A stretch of DNA of 64,000 nucleotides from Osedax fenrisi (lineage: Eukaryota > Annelida > Polychaeta > Sabellida > Siboglinidae), in the NCBI GenBank assembly GCA_964019155.1, contig OZ025243.1, positions 8,301,865 through 8,365,864 on the forward strand. The letters run 5' to 3'. Within the stretch, counting starts at the first letter, position 1, and the number at the start of each line of letters is the position of its first letter. The position numbers were made by a program, and so were the translations under genes. The notes under the pieces are model-generated. The model was not told where the DNA came from, did not search any database, and saw only the letters and a program-made list of their open reading frames with translations. Positions 1 through 13,430 of this stretch are shown piece after piece.

Positions 1-59
1 CCATTAATTTGTCTACTACATTTATAGTTCAATTTTTGTTATAAGTTGTATGTGTCACA

Positions 60-960
60 TTCATATACAACATATATAGGAAGGTGATAACTTACATCGA
101 TGATTATAATATCGTAGACTATAGGTTTATAATTACAATTACAATATTATCAATTGATAAGTTTATATGTATTCCATATCTTATTGATTTTGTTATTAAT
201 GGATAACGACCTAAAATGTAAATGTTATCTAACAAATATTAAATTTTATTGTTATTAATTAAAATATTAATGTTAAAATCTCCCACCAAAAAAAGATCCC
301 TCTTAGCCGAAAAGTAATTGAAATGTGTATAAATAAAAGCACTAAATTCTATTATATCAGCTTTAGGCGATTTGTATATACCACTAATTAAAATGTTTTT
401 ATTATTAATATTGAAAGAAATCGTAAGAATATCCACAAATTCATGTTTTGATAAGCATAAATTATCAATAGTATTATAGTTTAAATGGTTTTGTATAAAT
501 ATAGAAACGCCACCACCTGTATTATTATTATATGTGTTATTTATAAAGTTATTACGTGTTATATGGCATGCATTATAATTTTCAATTTGATATAAATCTT
601 TATTGTATTCTTGTAACCAAGTTTCGCTTATCACAATTATGTTGAATTTATTTTCTATTAAATCTAATAACATTATTATATCATCAAAATTGTATACGAA
701 ACTGCGTGCATTTAACTGAAATATTGAAAGGCCGTGATTTGATTCAGATTTTATTGATTTACATTCATCATAATTGCATTCTATTTGTAGATTATTATTT
801 AAATATTCATCAGACATATAATCATAATTAGTAGGTGTTTCATTATTATATAATTCATTATTACTGTCATAATAGTTATTATTATTGTAAAACATAATAT
901 AAAATAAAAATTAATGTAAACAAAAAGATTAAATATATATATATATTTATATAAATATAT
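60..960 (-). pseudogene. LINE-A copy 1, 5' part: endonuclease domain of a non-LTR retrotransposon, degenerate
   Basis: Reading leftwards from 895, a 218-codon open frame starts with an Asn/Tyr-rich leader and continues into an apurinic-endonuclease (APE) type domain. Visible landmarks are LNARS, VISETWL, a GGGVSIFIQ strand and the catalytic-region motif VGDFN. In LINEs this enzyme nicks the target DNA for target-primed reverse transcription. After the stop at 239 recognisable sequence (G-R-Y-P-L-I-T-K-S) continues with stops to about 60, so the copy is decayed, and no reverse transcriptase follows before the window edge. The same family recurs at 47.5-51.7 kb, where the corresponding residues can be aligned. 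The clade is probably CR1/L2/Jockey-like, judged from motif style only. Confidence 0.8.
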
Positions 961-1125
961 TGTTATTGTTATTATTATTGTTATTTTTTTATTTTGAGTC
1001 CTTTTATCCCATCCATCGGATCTTATATGAAGTTTTCACTTGTAACCATATGCATTGCATATGGCTATAATGTCACTTCGAAGTATCTATAATGTTAATG
1101 AATTCATGGTATATATATTTGTGTA
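960..1125 (-). mobile_element. tRNA-derived SINE, 3' body and tail (partial)
   Basis: Reverse-complemented, this matches the 3' half of the full SINE copies at 17.1 and 40.4 kb: the CTTCGAAGTGACATTA block, the ATATGGTTA..GTGAAAACTTCAT block, GATGGGAT(G/A)AAAGGACTC and the (AATAAC)n tail. The tRNA-like head is missing; the sequence runs into a (TA)n tract near 1122. On the minus strand it lies directly upstream of LINE-A copy 1, with the SINE tail abutting the LINE 5' region. Confidence 0.75.
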
Positions 1126-1745
1126 TATATATATATATATATATACATGTATACATGATGTATTATTGAAGTTAAATCATTGTCTATTTTTAATATATTT
1201 GTAGACATCATATTGTACACAATTGAATGCACGACGACAATGTATCATATAATTAAACATAATCAATTATAATTAGTATTTATAAAGAAGCAACTATAGC
1301 ATAATATAGCACTATAACCTACATCATTTTGATTTAAAGTTATCTTACATATATATTGGATTACAATAAATAGTATACTAGATTATAGGCCAACCATATA
1401 TGGTATATATAAGTATAATTAATAGATATTAGTTACTTAATGGATATACTTTTAAAAGGAAATGGAAATATTATTAATTACAAATATTTATTTTAATAAA
1501 TTTAAATTTAGATTTTTTTGTAATTATTAGTATCTATATTATAGATATATCAAGCATTCTAGAATTTCACAGTTAATTGCTTGGTATTACGTATAATGAG
1601 ACCATGATGTGAGAAATCGTACGAAACGAGCTAATTGGCTAGCAAATTTTAAAGTCAATAAAAAACATAATATGAAATAGTGTTGACACGTAGGTTGACA
1701 CCTATCATTCCAATACAGTCTGTGTAAGCTTATCGTATACGGGAG
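1126..1745. other. AT-rich stretch, no gene seen
   Basis: A short (TA)n run at 1122-1145 is followed by unstructured AT-rich sequence. I see no open frame or RNA gene here. Confidence 0.5.
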
Positions 1746-1985
1746 TTAAAGGGGTATCCCACTACCATTATTTCCGAAAAAATGTCCGGAACTATTTCCT
1801 AGAAAGAGATATTCTAACAAGTTTCAGTGGGTTACCCTCTTTAAAGATACTATATTTCCGGTAAGTAGCCGGAAAGTAAGGGGGTATCCCACTACAATTT
1901 TAGTTAACTTGTTAAAAATCACTTTCTAGCAAACATTTCCGGTCATTATTTCCAGTAAATACTGGTAGTGGGATACCCCCTTTAA
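1746..1985. mobile_element. TTAA-flanked MITE, about 232 bp
   Basis: TTAA at 1746-1749 and 1982-1985 bracket terminal inverted repeats that read AGGGG(G)TATCCCACTACCA inward from each end. The sequence is locally much richer in G+C than its surroundings. A further copy of the terminal sequence (AGGGGGTATCCCACTAC) lies inside near 1878, so the element is composite or internally duplicated. TTAA target duplication is the hallmark of piggyBac-type transposases, so a non-autonomous piggyBac-like element is the natural inference. It has no coding capacity. Confidence 0.75.
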
Positions 1986-2375
1986 GATACGCGTAAAACA
2001 TTAAGGCATATATTAAAACTGGATAAGTAACGTGTGTAATTGGACAATAAAAGTTGATGTTTTGATGATTGCGATTTATGTCAGAGAAGTATGGATGTAT
2101 ACGATGGGTTGATGGTGTGAGTCACACCATGTGACTTGTAGGTGATTCCCGGGATTAAAGTAAAACAATGTATCGTATATACATTATATCACCTATGACA
2201 TATTGTATAAGTTCAATACTTAAATGTATTCATAAACATATAAAATAATAGCTATAGTTATACACATCACTTGTTAAGTAATATCAACTAATAACCTAGG
2301 TAATAACCTATATTTATATTAAAATATGTATCGTTCCAGGGATAGATATAGCTATCCCTATATATAACCCTGTAG

Positions 2376-2423
<48 letters not shown>
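1986..2423. other. AT-rich stretch ending in (TA)n
   Basis: No gene seen. A (TA)n tract of about 45 bp (2378-2423) directly abuts the left end of the hAT element. Confidence 0.5.
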
Positions 2424-2427
<4 letters not shown>

Positions 2428-4720
2428 GCGTCGGAACGATATTTTTTATGGGGGGGCTATTTATTTCTATCTTATATTATATATCATATTATTTATTATT
2501 AATATAATTACTAACTATATCTTATTAATATCGTATACCTCTTTAGTCTATGGTAACCCTTTAATATGCAATTAATAATATTTAATTTTTATAATAAGTA
2601 GGAATATATTAGAAAATACATAATAAACATCACATAATTTATTATTATATAAATATAGATTTTTATTTATAAATATACCCATCTCAATTGTGTGAATTAA
2701 TTTTTGATTGATATTTGCCAATACTAATGCATTGAATCTACTATCTAGCATAGTAGATTGTAACAACGTATTTATTATTCGTAGCTTACTAAATCCACGC
2801 TAACTTGATACAGAACTTGAGGGGCAAACTAATAAAATGTGATCAAATCTATTATGCCAGAACATATTTTTTGAATTTTAGAAGACTGTTCCATCATGTA
2901 TATGTTTATCATCATCAGATGGTATTGAACTTATTGATTGATTTGAACATATGGAAATTCGATCTTTCGTTAATACATTCAAACCTTCATACATTTTGTA
3001 ATAATATCTGTTTAGTGTAGAAAATTAATAGGATTAATAAGATTAATCTAAAAAAACAAAACTTTTTTTCATGAATTATATTAATTGTAATAATGATTAC
3101 TTTAATTTATAAGAATGTATACATAATGTTTTCTTAGTATACAATTTGGTTTTAATTTTCATCATTATGTAATCAAACAACTCAGTATATTTTATTCTGT
3201 AAATAGTAATTATAAAGTCTATTAACATATTAACTGATAATATCTAATCACATTCTTATATCAACATAGCATTAATAATGTTATATTATTTTATCTAGAT
3301 TAGGTACATTACATAGTCTTTTGAATTTTCATTACTATTCATCTCATACATATTTATAATAATTTATATTATATGTCCTATTATTATTCTCTGAAGTAGA
3401 TATACTTAGAAAATTAAATTAGATATATTTAAAATTAAAATAAATTATTATAATATTTTATTATAAACATTTATTATAAGCTATTTTGTATTTTATAAAA
3501 TGTTTTATATAATATGTTTATAAAAGTATGTTATTAACCTTGAATAAATATAAAAACTTGTATATATAAAATATAAAATACTTTTGTTTCTATATCTTCA
3601 ATGAATGTGTGCAAATTATTTCTATCATTATTAAATTTAATTAGAATTATCTTTACTATTATCTGATCCTTTATGTTTATTTATTATTGATTTTTATTAT
3701 GATTATATATAATTATAATCATATATGCTTTCAAGTATATTTTTTATAAATGTTACCTTCAATAGTATTTATTGGTATCATGAAAGCTTTCACCTTCATA
3801 TCCAAGCTTTCAAATATCAAACTTTAAATATTTATAGAAAAAATATTTGACTTATTCATATTTTTTAATAATAAATTTGCAATATATTTGGGGTCATTGG
3901 TAATATAATCTAATTCTTTATATTATTTGAGTGCATCGATTATATCACTATATTGATCTAATGTTGTTTTAATACATGATTTTCGCAGTCTATAGAGATA
4001 TCTTGTAGGGCATAATGGTTTCAATGGCTTTGCTTTGTTAATATTAGTATTATATACAATCCGGAATTTGATTATTTGTTCATATAATAATCCCAAATCA
4101 TGAACCACTCTCAAGGCTTTTCTTATATTAATATTATTATCTAATGATTATGCTATTAAGTTTGTGCCATGAGCTCCACATTGTGTATAAAAAGTTAATG
4201 GCTGTCTATTCATTATTATATTCTTTACACTATTATATTGACCAGACATATTAGTTGTACCGTCATATTACTGTCCTCTTAATTTAGAAATAGGCAAGTT
4301 AAGATGTTAAAGTTCAGATAACATTAAATTTGCTATGTTTTCTAAGTTGTATCCTTAGTCATATTGCATATTAATATGCATATTTCTTTAATTTCTAGTT
4401 TTTATGTCAAATATATTTGAAATAGATATATCTAACCACCAAAATGTCCTGCTCACTTTCGGATATATCTTGAATTCCATCACATTAATGTTTCAATCAT
4501 GATACAAATATGTTTAATTCAATTTAATTGAGAAACTTCCATTAATATCTTATAATCAAATATTTAATAATTCAGATTTATATAGTTGAATAATTTCATT
4601 TTCATGAATAATTTCATTCTCATGAATATTATCATATTTTATGGATGGGGGGGGGGCAAACAATACTTAGCCCCTCCATATTTTTGAATGGGGGCGTCCG
4701 ATACCCCCCCTGGGCGACGC

Positions 4721-4724
<4 letters not shown>
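2424..4724 (-). mobile_element. hAT-type DNA transposon (ZMYM1-like), dead, 2.3 kb
   Basis: Both ends start AGGGGCGTCG in inverted orientation. The subterminal regions also share an inverted block (ATATGG(A/G)GGGGCTA). The interior carries a decayed hAT transposase on the minus strand. Both ends are embedded in (TA)n, so an 8-bp target duplication cannot be read. The poly-G/poly-C tracts at 2449-2457, 4646-4655 and 4703-4710 stand out from the AT background. Confidence 0.8.
2570..4620 (-). pseudogene. hAT transposase (ZMYM1-like family), multiply broken
   Basis: Reading leftwards, several family blocks appear in the right order but in different frames and with stops. First is ISESEQDILVVRYI (about 4470-4430). 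Next is LRGQ-stop-YDGTTNMSGQYNSV, then FYTQCGAHGTNL (about 4290-4160). Then comes LKPLCPTRYLYRLRKS..TLDQYSDIIDAL (about 4025-3925), and near the C-terminus FSKLRIINTLLQSTM..RFNALVLANI (about 2800-2680), which corresponds to the hAT dimerisation end (usual form ERSFS.LKRIKTYLRSTM..RLN.LA). The cysteine and tryptophan of the usual CRGQGYDG and LCPTRW motifs are substituted or lost. The protein would have cut and joined transposon ends; this copy cannot encode it. Confidence 0.8.
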
Positions 4725-4760
<36 letters not shown>

Positions 4761-5763
4761 AAAATACAATGAGTAATGATCTAATTAAAATACAATATTT
4801 CTCATACATCTCCTATATAAAATTGTATATTTTTTCAATATTTTTTAAATGTAAATGTATTACATGTAGATTAAATTGTGTTTAACATTTAATCAACAGA
4901 TTATGTGCATGGTAAGCTATTACATACGATATAATATCGTTATTAAATAATTATAAAATATAATTAATTATAAATTATATATTAAATATATAGACTATAG
5001 GTACACTAATTCCATTAATTTTCCAAGTGTTTTTTTAATTGGCGTTTATTAATCTAATTGATATTTATAAAACTTTGTAATCGTGTGTTATAATAAAAAA
5101 AGATATGGTGAATAATATCTATATCATATATGATATTTATATTATATATAATACATAATAAATTCATCATATCTTTTTTTTCCACATAAGGGGGTCATAA
5201 CATAATAAACTATAAGACAACATTCAACAAGTTCCCTCAACATCACCGCGTTATTGTATTCCTATATTCGTTTTAGTTTTACTAATTGTTCATAATTCCT
5301 ATAGGTGTACTAATTACGTTATTGAATAAATAAAGAATAATATGAACTACAAACATTTAAGAAATTAAAACGATTTACAGTTACCGTAAAAATAAACGAA
5401 ATATAATCGAAAATAGAAATAAAATACATTGTTTTGTTAAAGTTAATCAATCTATGTCTACTTTAAATATATTGAAGTCTTCTTAACTTTGTAACCTGTA
5501 ATAATAATACATTATTAATTGTATATTATGATATTTAAATGTATTACAAACAGAACATAGGAAAAATTAAATAAATAAATAATAGTACGAAACAAACAAA
5601 TAATGTAATACTTATAACTTTAAAATATGTAATAGTGAGTTATTAATTGTATATTATAATATAAAATACTATATATAGTATATGTAAAAAAAAATGTGTT
5701 AAAATATAAATAAGGTATACCTTATTTATAGTCTGACTATAGTCATGTGTAATACAAATTGTG

Positions 5764-5830
<67 letters not shown>

Positions 5831-6403
5831 TATATATATACCTATTGATTGATTATTAGATTGCTAATTTATTTAAGAAAATATATAGTCTAAATATATA
5901 ATCGAAATTATAAAGAATACATATTTGCTAACAATAACATATAGGAATAACCATATAACAATAACAATAACCTATTATTGAAATATACCAAGAATAATAT
6001 GAAATTATAAAAATTAAAGAAATTAAAACGTTTTAGATTACCGTAAAAATGAACTAAAAATAATCAAACATATAAATAAAATCCACCGTTTTGTTAATGA
6101 TATCGATATATTCTATTTCTACTTTAAATACTATAAAAGCTTTAGATATAATGAATATTTCTTAATATTTTAACTTGTAATAGTAATATATTATTAATTA
6201 TATAGTTTTATATTGAAATGATACATTTGAAATATATTATAATCATATTGAAAATCAAATAAATTAATACTAATATAAAACAAACAAATAATAATATTAT
6301 ATTTAAATATTAATATTATTTTATAATAATATGTAGGCATTCCAGAGTAATTATAGAAGCAATAATGCATACCGATATTATTAGTATACGTACAATGTAC
6401 GTC

Positions 6404-6445
<42 letters not shown>

Positions 6446-6802
6446 GTATATACTAGAGAAAGATAAATTAAGTTACAATATAAGAACACGATTGTATAGT
6501 CAGATATAAATATGTGAATACATAAGGTACATGTGGTCACCCATGTGTAATGTAACCTGTATGTTGATGTAGTGTAATTCCTGGGCCTATATAATATGTC
6601 GTGCATATTTGTAAGTGATTCATGAATAAGTTAATGCATTGTGTGCATGCGCACCATGTATATATTGGACCACTACATTTGATTAAATATTTTTATATTA
6701 TTGTTTGGTTAACACCATTATTAGTAACTATATTATAACAATATTTAAATATTTTTCGAATAAAATATATACCATGGAACTTAATATCGGTAGGGTATAC
6801 CG

Positions 6803-6858
<56 letters not shown>

Positions 6859-6885
6859 TTATAATAATATAGTATACATGTATAT
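4725..6885. other. AT-rich intergenic DNA with (TA)n tracts
   Basis: No gene found. (TA)n tracts lie at about 4724-4753, 5763-5831, 6400-6437 and 6808-6856. An imperfect hairpin (GATATGGTGAAT against ATTCATCATATC, flanked by A-run and T-run) lies at about 5096-5180. Confidence 0.5.
5325..6300 (+). repeat. Diverged direct duplication of about 320 bp
   Basis: The segments 5325-5640 and 5985-6300 align end to end with many substitutions. Both carry AGAATAATATGAA, GAAATTAAAACG, TTACCGTAAAAAT, GTTTTGTTAA, CTACTTTAAATA and AACAAACAAATAAT in the same order. They could be two old copies of an unidentified repeat or a segmental duplication. No coding sense is seen in either. Confidence 0.6.
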
Positions 6886-7145
6886 AGTAGGACGCGAGTT
6901 TACACCCCATGGTATATGTAGGAACCTATCATGGTATCATGGTATATATAATATTATGGGTATTATTTACAAGTTATCTTATGGATAAATAAGGATCGGC
7001 TCGTGCTAAAAACTGGATTAACATGATATATCATAGCTATAACTATTTCGAAGGGACAGTATATCAATCTGGGTATATTTAAAACTGTATACAGTAACCT
7101 CGTTACGTTAATGAATATGATGAAAGGGCTCTACCAATAATAAAA
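6886..7145 (+). mobile_element. tRNA-derived SINE, degenerate copy
   Basis: It starts AGTAGGACGCGAGTTTACACC, which corresponds to the T-arm of the SINE head. It continues through eroded versions of the body (GGATCGGCTC..TAAAAACTGGAT, TTCGAAGGGACAGTA) to GATGAAAGGGCTCTACCAATAATAAAAATG, the eroded tail. The order matches the full copies at 17.1 and 40.4 kb. Confidence 0.6.
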
Positions 7146-7551
7146 ATGTCGATATAAAACATACTAACAATATATAATAGATATGGTAAACATGGTTTGA
7201 TTTCAACTCTCTATCACTGAATTCCAATAAAACATAAACCATATTTCTTCATCCCCATCGTAAAAACGCCCGTTAACAGTCACATAGTGTGGTTAAATAG
7301 TATGGTTATAACAATGATGCTATAGCAGATATATCTTACATCCTGCTTATAACGTATACGTTAAACATGTTGGTTTTATTTCAACATCTCTATATCTTTT
7401 CATCAATACGTCTCGAATCTTCGTACCTCTCTACACGTTAATATATGATATACTATATTCACTCTTTCCGTCTAATCAAAAGCCACTCCTTTAATTAAGT
7501 GTATATTAAGTGTATATTTAATATTTAATATATTAAGTGTATATATATACA

Positions 7552-7623
7552 ACTCTCGCCTCGTATTTTATATTACCTCATTTGGATTACTGTAATATTC
7601 TACTGTTCTCTTTGCTCTACTAA
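7552..7623 (+). pseudogene. LINE fragment: conserved ILPHLDYCN-type motif
   Basis: One frame reads T-L-A-S-Y-F-I-L-P-H-L-D-Y-C-N-I-L-L then F-S-L-L-Y-stop. It corresponds to the C-terminal RT-associated motif (L..S.ilPhldYCN.ll) of CR1/Jockey-type LINEs, the region also present in the LINE-B copy near 62.0 kb. Nothing else of a LINE is recognisable around it. Confidence 0.45.
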
Positions 7624-7713
7624 ATATATTAAGTCATTTGTATTTTTATGAAAAATATAATTATTTACCACTGCATATACATTATCACTATTTTTATAAA
7701 TATGTATAAACAT

Positions 7714-7759
<46 letters not shown>

Positions 7760-7774
7760 TAAATACTTGTTGTA

Positions 7775-7860
7775 TGTATCGGACTGGGATTGTACCCATA
7801 TCCTACATCATATGTAGCTAACGTCTTAGCCTAACTATTCTATAGTCTAGGGGAACAGAA
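7775..7860 (-). mobile_element. tRNA-derived SINE head, degenerate
   Basis: Reverse-complemented, the stretch reads TAGAATAGTTAGGCTAAGACG, then TGTAGGATATGGGTACAATCCC and AGTCCGATAC. This aligns position by position with the box A to box B region of the full SINE (GTGGCTCAGTTGGCTAAG, GGGTTCGACCC, TCCGGACC). The box-B-like element is GGGTACAATCCC. The body is not preserved. Confidence 0.5.
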
Positions 7861-8940
7861 ACTGGTTTACATCATATATTTACCTACATGTGTGTTGACG
7901 GATATATACATCTATGTAGCTATATGTTATATATATATGTAACGTAATGGCAATACAAACTGCACACCTACGCTTCTAATATGACAATACATCGCATGTG
8001 ATACAAGTATAGTGGCACCTAGATACTACTCTATCATTATTAACACCACCCAACAATGGATCACCGACGATACCATTATATATATATATAATCCACTTTA
8101 AAACTACCTTCCGAAACAATAGTATCCTATTCTTAGATAGTATCCGGTCTGCCAATAATAACACCACCCCTAGCATTCATGTAAGAGGTACCACCCCTTC
8201 CACCCACACAAGGCAGTAGTATCAACCTATTCAACATATGTTCGTTATCTTAGTATTTCATAACCCTGTATTTAAACCATGTACGTAATGTAATCAGTGA
8301 TAGTGATTAGATTACAGTTTGATCATCGTCATGATTTGTGCTTAACAGATACTAATAGTATTACCTAGAATCATATTACAATCATTGATACACAACTATG
8401 TTTTGATTATCAACTACACTTATAAATCATTGATAGTAATATGATATTAATTAATGATAGTTAACTGATCACTATTATTGAGTTACGATCAGTTGGTAAA
8501 CATTGATCGTCAGCATTAACATAACAAATTGATATCACTGATATTAATATGATTATAATCAATGATAGTTAACTGATCACAAATTTAAATCAATGTTCGT
8601 AATGAATGAATATAAATGATTTTAATCGAATTGAAGTTTGTGATCGTAATCAATACATAGCCCCATGATTGTTACTTGATTACTTGTTGGATTGTAATCT
8701 GATTACGAACTTTGAATACTTTACTTACTGGATACATATACAATTTTAAAACAACAACAACATCATAACTATAAGTATACCGAATAGGGTTACGATAAAA
8801 AGGACGAGTTTAGTTGCAAAGGTTACATTTTAAATGTGAACTAAATTTATATAGGCTCACTTTGGGATGCAATGCAGGTAAAAAAAATACAAGCAGGACA
8901 AAACTAAACTAATTAAACCAAATAACCCGCAAATACCAAT

Positions 8941-8978
<38 letters not shown>

Positions 8979-9528
8979 CTCGTATTTCAAATGTAACCTC
9001 TAACTCCCAACTCGTCGTTTTTGATCGTCTCCCTACCGATTATACACAATATAGATTATAATACAGTATCATTTAGGATATGTGACATACATTTATCTCT
9101 AATATTGAGTATTAGTATTATTATTTATTAGGTAACTATTAGTAACTATTAGTAACTATTACCTATTAGTAACTATTAATAATATTGTATATATTTTTTA
9201 CTTTATGTCTACAACATTGTCAGTCATTTTATAGGTATACTCTATTTGTTGGAAAACCCACATATGTATAAAATAATAATAACCTATTTTAACACCTAAT
9301 TGTATTATAATTATTGTAAATTACCATTTGGGTATACTACTTAGGACTACAATATTGTGCCCTTATGTATACACACTATATATACTATATAGTATACTTA
9401 CTATATATAGTGTATATAATATAATATAGTGCGAATACTATAGGAATTAACTAATTAACTAATACTATAATATACCTACTCCGTATACACAACACCTTAT
9501 AAATATCAGTGTTATCACACCTTATCCT
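7861..9528. other. AT-rich intergenic DNA with ATCA/TAATC-type repetition
   Basis: No convincing gene. Between 8300 and 8720 words such as TGATTA, AATCATTGATA and GATCAC recur. A 20-mer AATGATAGTTAACTGATCAC occurs near 8451 and again near 8560 inside a loose repeat of about 110 bp. A slightly less AT-rich patch at 7960-8230 contains AACACCACCC words but no recognisable protein. (TA)n lies at about 7718-7754 and 8944-8974. Confidence 0.4.
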
Positions 9529-9937
<409 letters not shown>

Positions 9938-10089
9938 CGTAATTAATAATTACTAATTATATATGAATACATCATACCTTTATTTGATTACTGTAATTAC
10001 ACATCAATGTTATGTCATAATATTATACATCACTTCCGTACTACAAAACGCATATGCGATAGTTAGTTACATATATATATATTTTTGTA

Positions 10090-10235
10090 ATGGTAATAAA
10101 TATGCATATACAGATAGGGCTGTATACATATATGGCTTCGAAGGGACATTATAGCCATATATAGCTATAAGTGAAAACTTCATCTAAGTTCCTGGATGGG
10201 ATGAAAGGATTCAACTAAATAAACATAATAACATA
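10090..10235 (+). mobile_element. tRNA-derived SINE, 3' body
   Basis: The blocks GGCTTCGAAGGGACATTATA, GCCATATATAGCTATAAGTG, AAAACTTCATCTAAGTTCCT and GGATGGGATGAAAGGA are nearly identical to the 40.4 kb copy, followed by an AATAAACATAATAACAT tail. The head is absent. Confidence 0.75.
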
Positions 10236-12258
10236 TTCCCATATTCATGATAAATACCATTGTAATGACTGGTACAAATATATAATTTCTGACACAAAAT
10301 CCGATATAAATTACTAATAGTAATTTTCTAGTAGACAATCAACATGAGTATATATATATATAGGTTATGAATATTATATGAAATCTATTGATCACATATA
10401 TATATATATATGATGATAATATAACTAAATAATGAACACTACCAATACCTATAGGTATACCAGCCTGGTATTGCTATTACCTTAACATTAATTTATTATT
10501 ACACCTTAATTCATATAACAACTGTGATAAATACTCGATATTGTGGATATTCCATCCTCTATAGAGACCTATAGTATTCATATATGATCACACATAATAA
10601 TGCTTTATTAGTTATTTGTACTTAATAATTAATTAGTTAATAAAACTATTTTTAGGTAATATATTAGTTCGAGTATATTACGAGATGAATATGCTCTGTA
10701 AAAAAAGTCGACCTCTTTTATCATTTTTGTTTCTAATTAATACTGCTTAATTTGCAAATTTCACTACACCTGTATAATACAGGCGAGGTGATAATATTAC
10801 ACTAATATTAGTTTTATATTTAATTAATATTGAGTATATCCTAATAGATATATTTATATTTATATAATACGTATTATATATTATATATCAGGTGTGTAGA
10901 TTTATTACATATGTTTAAATGACCGAGTTATATTAAGAATACTCATGAATAACAAATTGATTGTTTTATGTCATGCTTGAATGATTAAAATACGCCCATA
11001 TAAATAAAGACAATATTCAACAGTTTGATTCATTTGTAAGAGAATATTTATTTCAAGAAGGTAAATATTATAGTTAACAATTCTTTATGATATTCTAATA
11101 TATATATATATATATATTATATTATGTTTGATTACTATTTATTAAATACTTACTATTTAAAAAGTTATATGTATATTTAGTTTTATAATTATGAAAGCTA
11201 ATTTTAAATGTTTATTTTTTAATTAATATTCAAATAAGATCGGGTAACATTGTATGTTTAACATTGATATTTATATATGAAATTATGTATAGTTTATTAG
11301 TAATAATAATGTATTATATATAATATATATCAAAATATACCACCTGGTATAATACAAATATAATGCAGTATTTTATTCTTATTTAATATTATTTATATTT
11401 GATTAGAATATTACATAAATATTTGTATTATTATTTTATTATTAAAAAAAAGATTTGTTATTGTATTTCAGAAAGATATTTAAGATCATTTTTGGTATTT
11501 TCACATATATATATATTTAAAATTATGATAAGAAGTTTTAAATACTTAATATGTTACTATATAGTGGGTATAAACGTAAAAAGTGCACGCACAATATACG
11601 CCGCAAAATAAATACCATAGCTGTCAATCAAGCATATAAAATGCACATTCAAAGGCGCGTATATTTTGAAATACTGTAACTATATTATAATGCACTTCAT
11701 GTAAATAATATACGTAACACTTGTATATTAACTATACTACATGAACTATATATGCATAAGACATACACATGACAGATTCATGTAATTCATTATGTACTCA
11801 TATTTAATGTGATATTAACTTAATAATTAAGACAATATTCAATTTTACACTACTTACTAAGTAACTTAGGTATATATTATTATATAATTAAGTTATTAAT
11901 TAATATATAATATATAATATATACTTATATAATATAGTATATCATATAGTATATGATATACTATATTATATAAGTATATATTATATATTATATAGTATAT
12001 TATATTATATATTATATATGATATACTAAAATAGTATATAATATATTGTATATAATATACTTAGTAAGTAAATATAGTGTTATACTATACCAATGTTATA
12101 AGTGTTATACTATACACTAACTTAGTGAACAAGTCACTTTTTATATACTATATAATATATTCAATATAGTATTATAGTATAATACTATTATACTGTGTAT
12201 AATTATAATACACTTAGTAATAATTATACACTCTAAATTACAGTATAATCCATATGGA

Positions 12259-12315
<57 letters not shown>

Positions 12316-12465
12316 TTATAATAAGTATATATTATATTAATTACACAATGTATTAGTTATCATTATTTTGAGAATAGTATTCTTTATAATCATTATAATA
12401 ATGTATACATTGTATACTTTGGTATAAGGTTATCATATGTACTACATAATGTAGTAATAATTGAT

Positions 12466-12522
<57 letters not shown>

Positions 12523-12920
12523 ATATTTACTAATAGTAATACTATAATTATTATAATAATATTATCATGATACTCAAGAGTAGAATAGCTATTTATATAT
12601 ATATCATATTTTTAATTCTTACATTTAATATTGTAGTGCCAATTATAACTTATAAAATTAACTTTATTATATTAAGTTTATATTATATTTTAATATTAAA
12701 TGTTGTTAATATTATATTATATATACGTTATATATTATATATATATATTTTTATACATACTTTATACATATTTTATGTATACGATTTCTGTTAAAATATA
12801 TTGAAATCTATATATTGAACAAGTTAACGAATTAACTAAAAATAATATTATATTAATTTAAGTAATATAATATATACCTTGATACAATTATATAAATACG
12901 TATGTATATTTTAATATTAT
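10236..12920. other. AT-rich intergenic DNA, no gene seen
   Basis: Only low-complexity hydrophobic open frames occur, driven by TA content. (TA)n tracts lie at about 12265-12312 and 12470-12519. A 91-nt perfect hairpin inside it is listed separately. Confidence 0.5.
11904..11994. repeat. Perfect hairpin, 44-bp arms and 3-nt loop
   Basis: Positions 11904-11947 are the exact reverse complement of 11951-11994, with AGT between. The arms are AT-only apart from the ACTTATATAATATAGTATATC region and are not a pure (TA)n run, so the symmetry is not trivial. No element or gene is associated with it. Confidence 0.85.
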
Positions 12921-13430
12921 TAATAATAGCAAAGATTTTTCTAAGGAAGATATAACCATTATGATGAAACGTGTAATTCACTTTTGCACAAAAAACATTA
13001 ATAGCAATACATATAGGTACAAATTTATGAAAAATGTTTTGTTTATAATTAAAATTCGTATTAGACTACACTTTTAAAATATAAAATAATAATTTCAATT
13101 ATTATTTATATATTATAAAAACTAAATGTTCTACTAATATATAACAAAGCAATAGTAGGTACCTATATTATATTATGGTTTTAAATGCTATACATACCTA
13201 AATTTCACGTATATTACATGTAATTTAATAGAACAATGACAAACTTGTAAATAGAAACTACGCTTGTGGTATAGCATCGAAATCACTAAAATAGATTTTT
13301 GTTTAATGTATTTGGTTAACGTTTTTGACAGTATATTGTCAGCTGTAGTTGTATGTACTATTAATTATGTCGTGTACATATGGAGTGTTATATCTTTGCT
13401 TCGCAAAATCTTTGATAATATTTTATAACT
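12921..13430 (+). mobile_element. MITE-2, copy 1 (about 510 bp)
   Basis: The left end reads AATAGCAAAGATTTTTCTAAGG then AAGATATAAC. The right end is its imperfect reverse complement, GTTATATCTTTGCTTCGCAAA then ATCTTTGATAATATT, giving terminal inverted repeats of roughly 35 bp. The inside carries words shared with the copies at 16.3 and 18.6 kb, for example AATTTAATAGAACAATGACAA and AATCACTAAAATAGATTT. It is non-coding. Confidence 0.65.

Noticed and set aside
7976..8176. 66-codon minus-strand frame with GIVGDPLLGGVNNDRVV
   Set aside because: The composition is less AT-driven than usual but it contains a TA-derived IYIYN run and no known domain. I could not support it as a gene.
8280..8720. 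Regular TAATCA-type repetition suggesting a CRISPR-like or regulatory array
   Set aside because: Units are not evenly spaced, there are no distinct spacers, and the organism is a eukaryote. At most it is a loose degenerate repeat.
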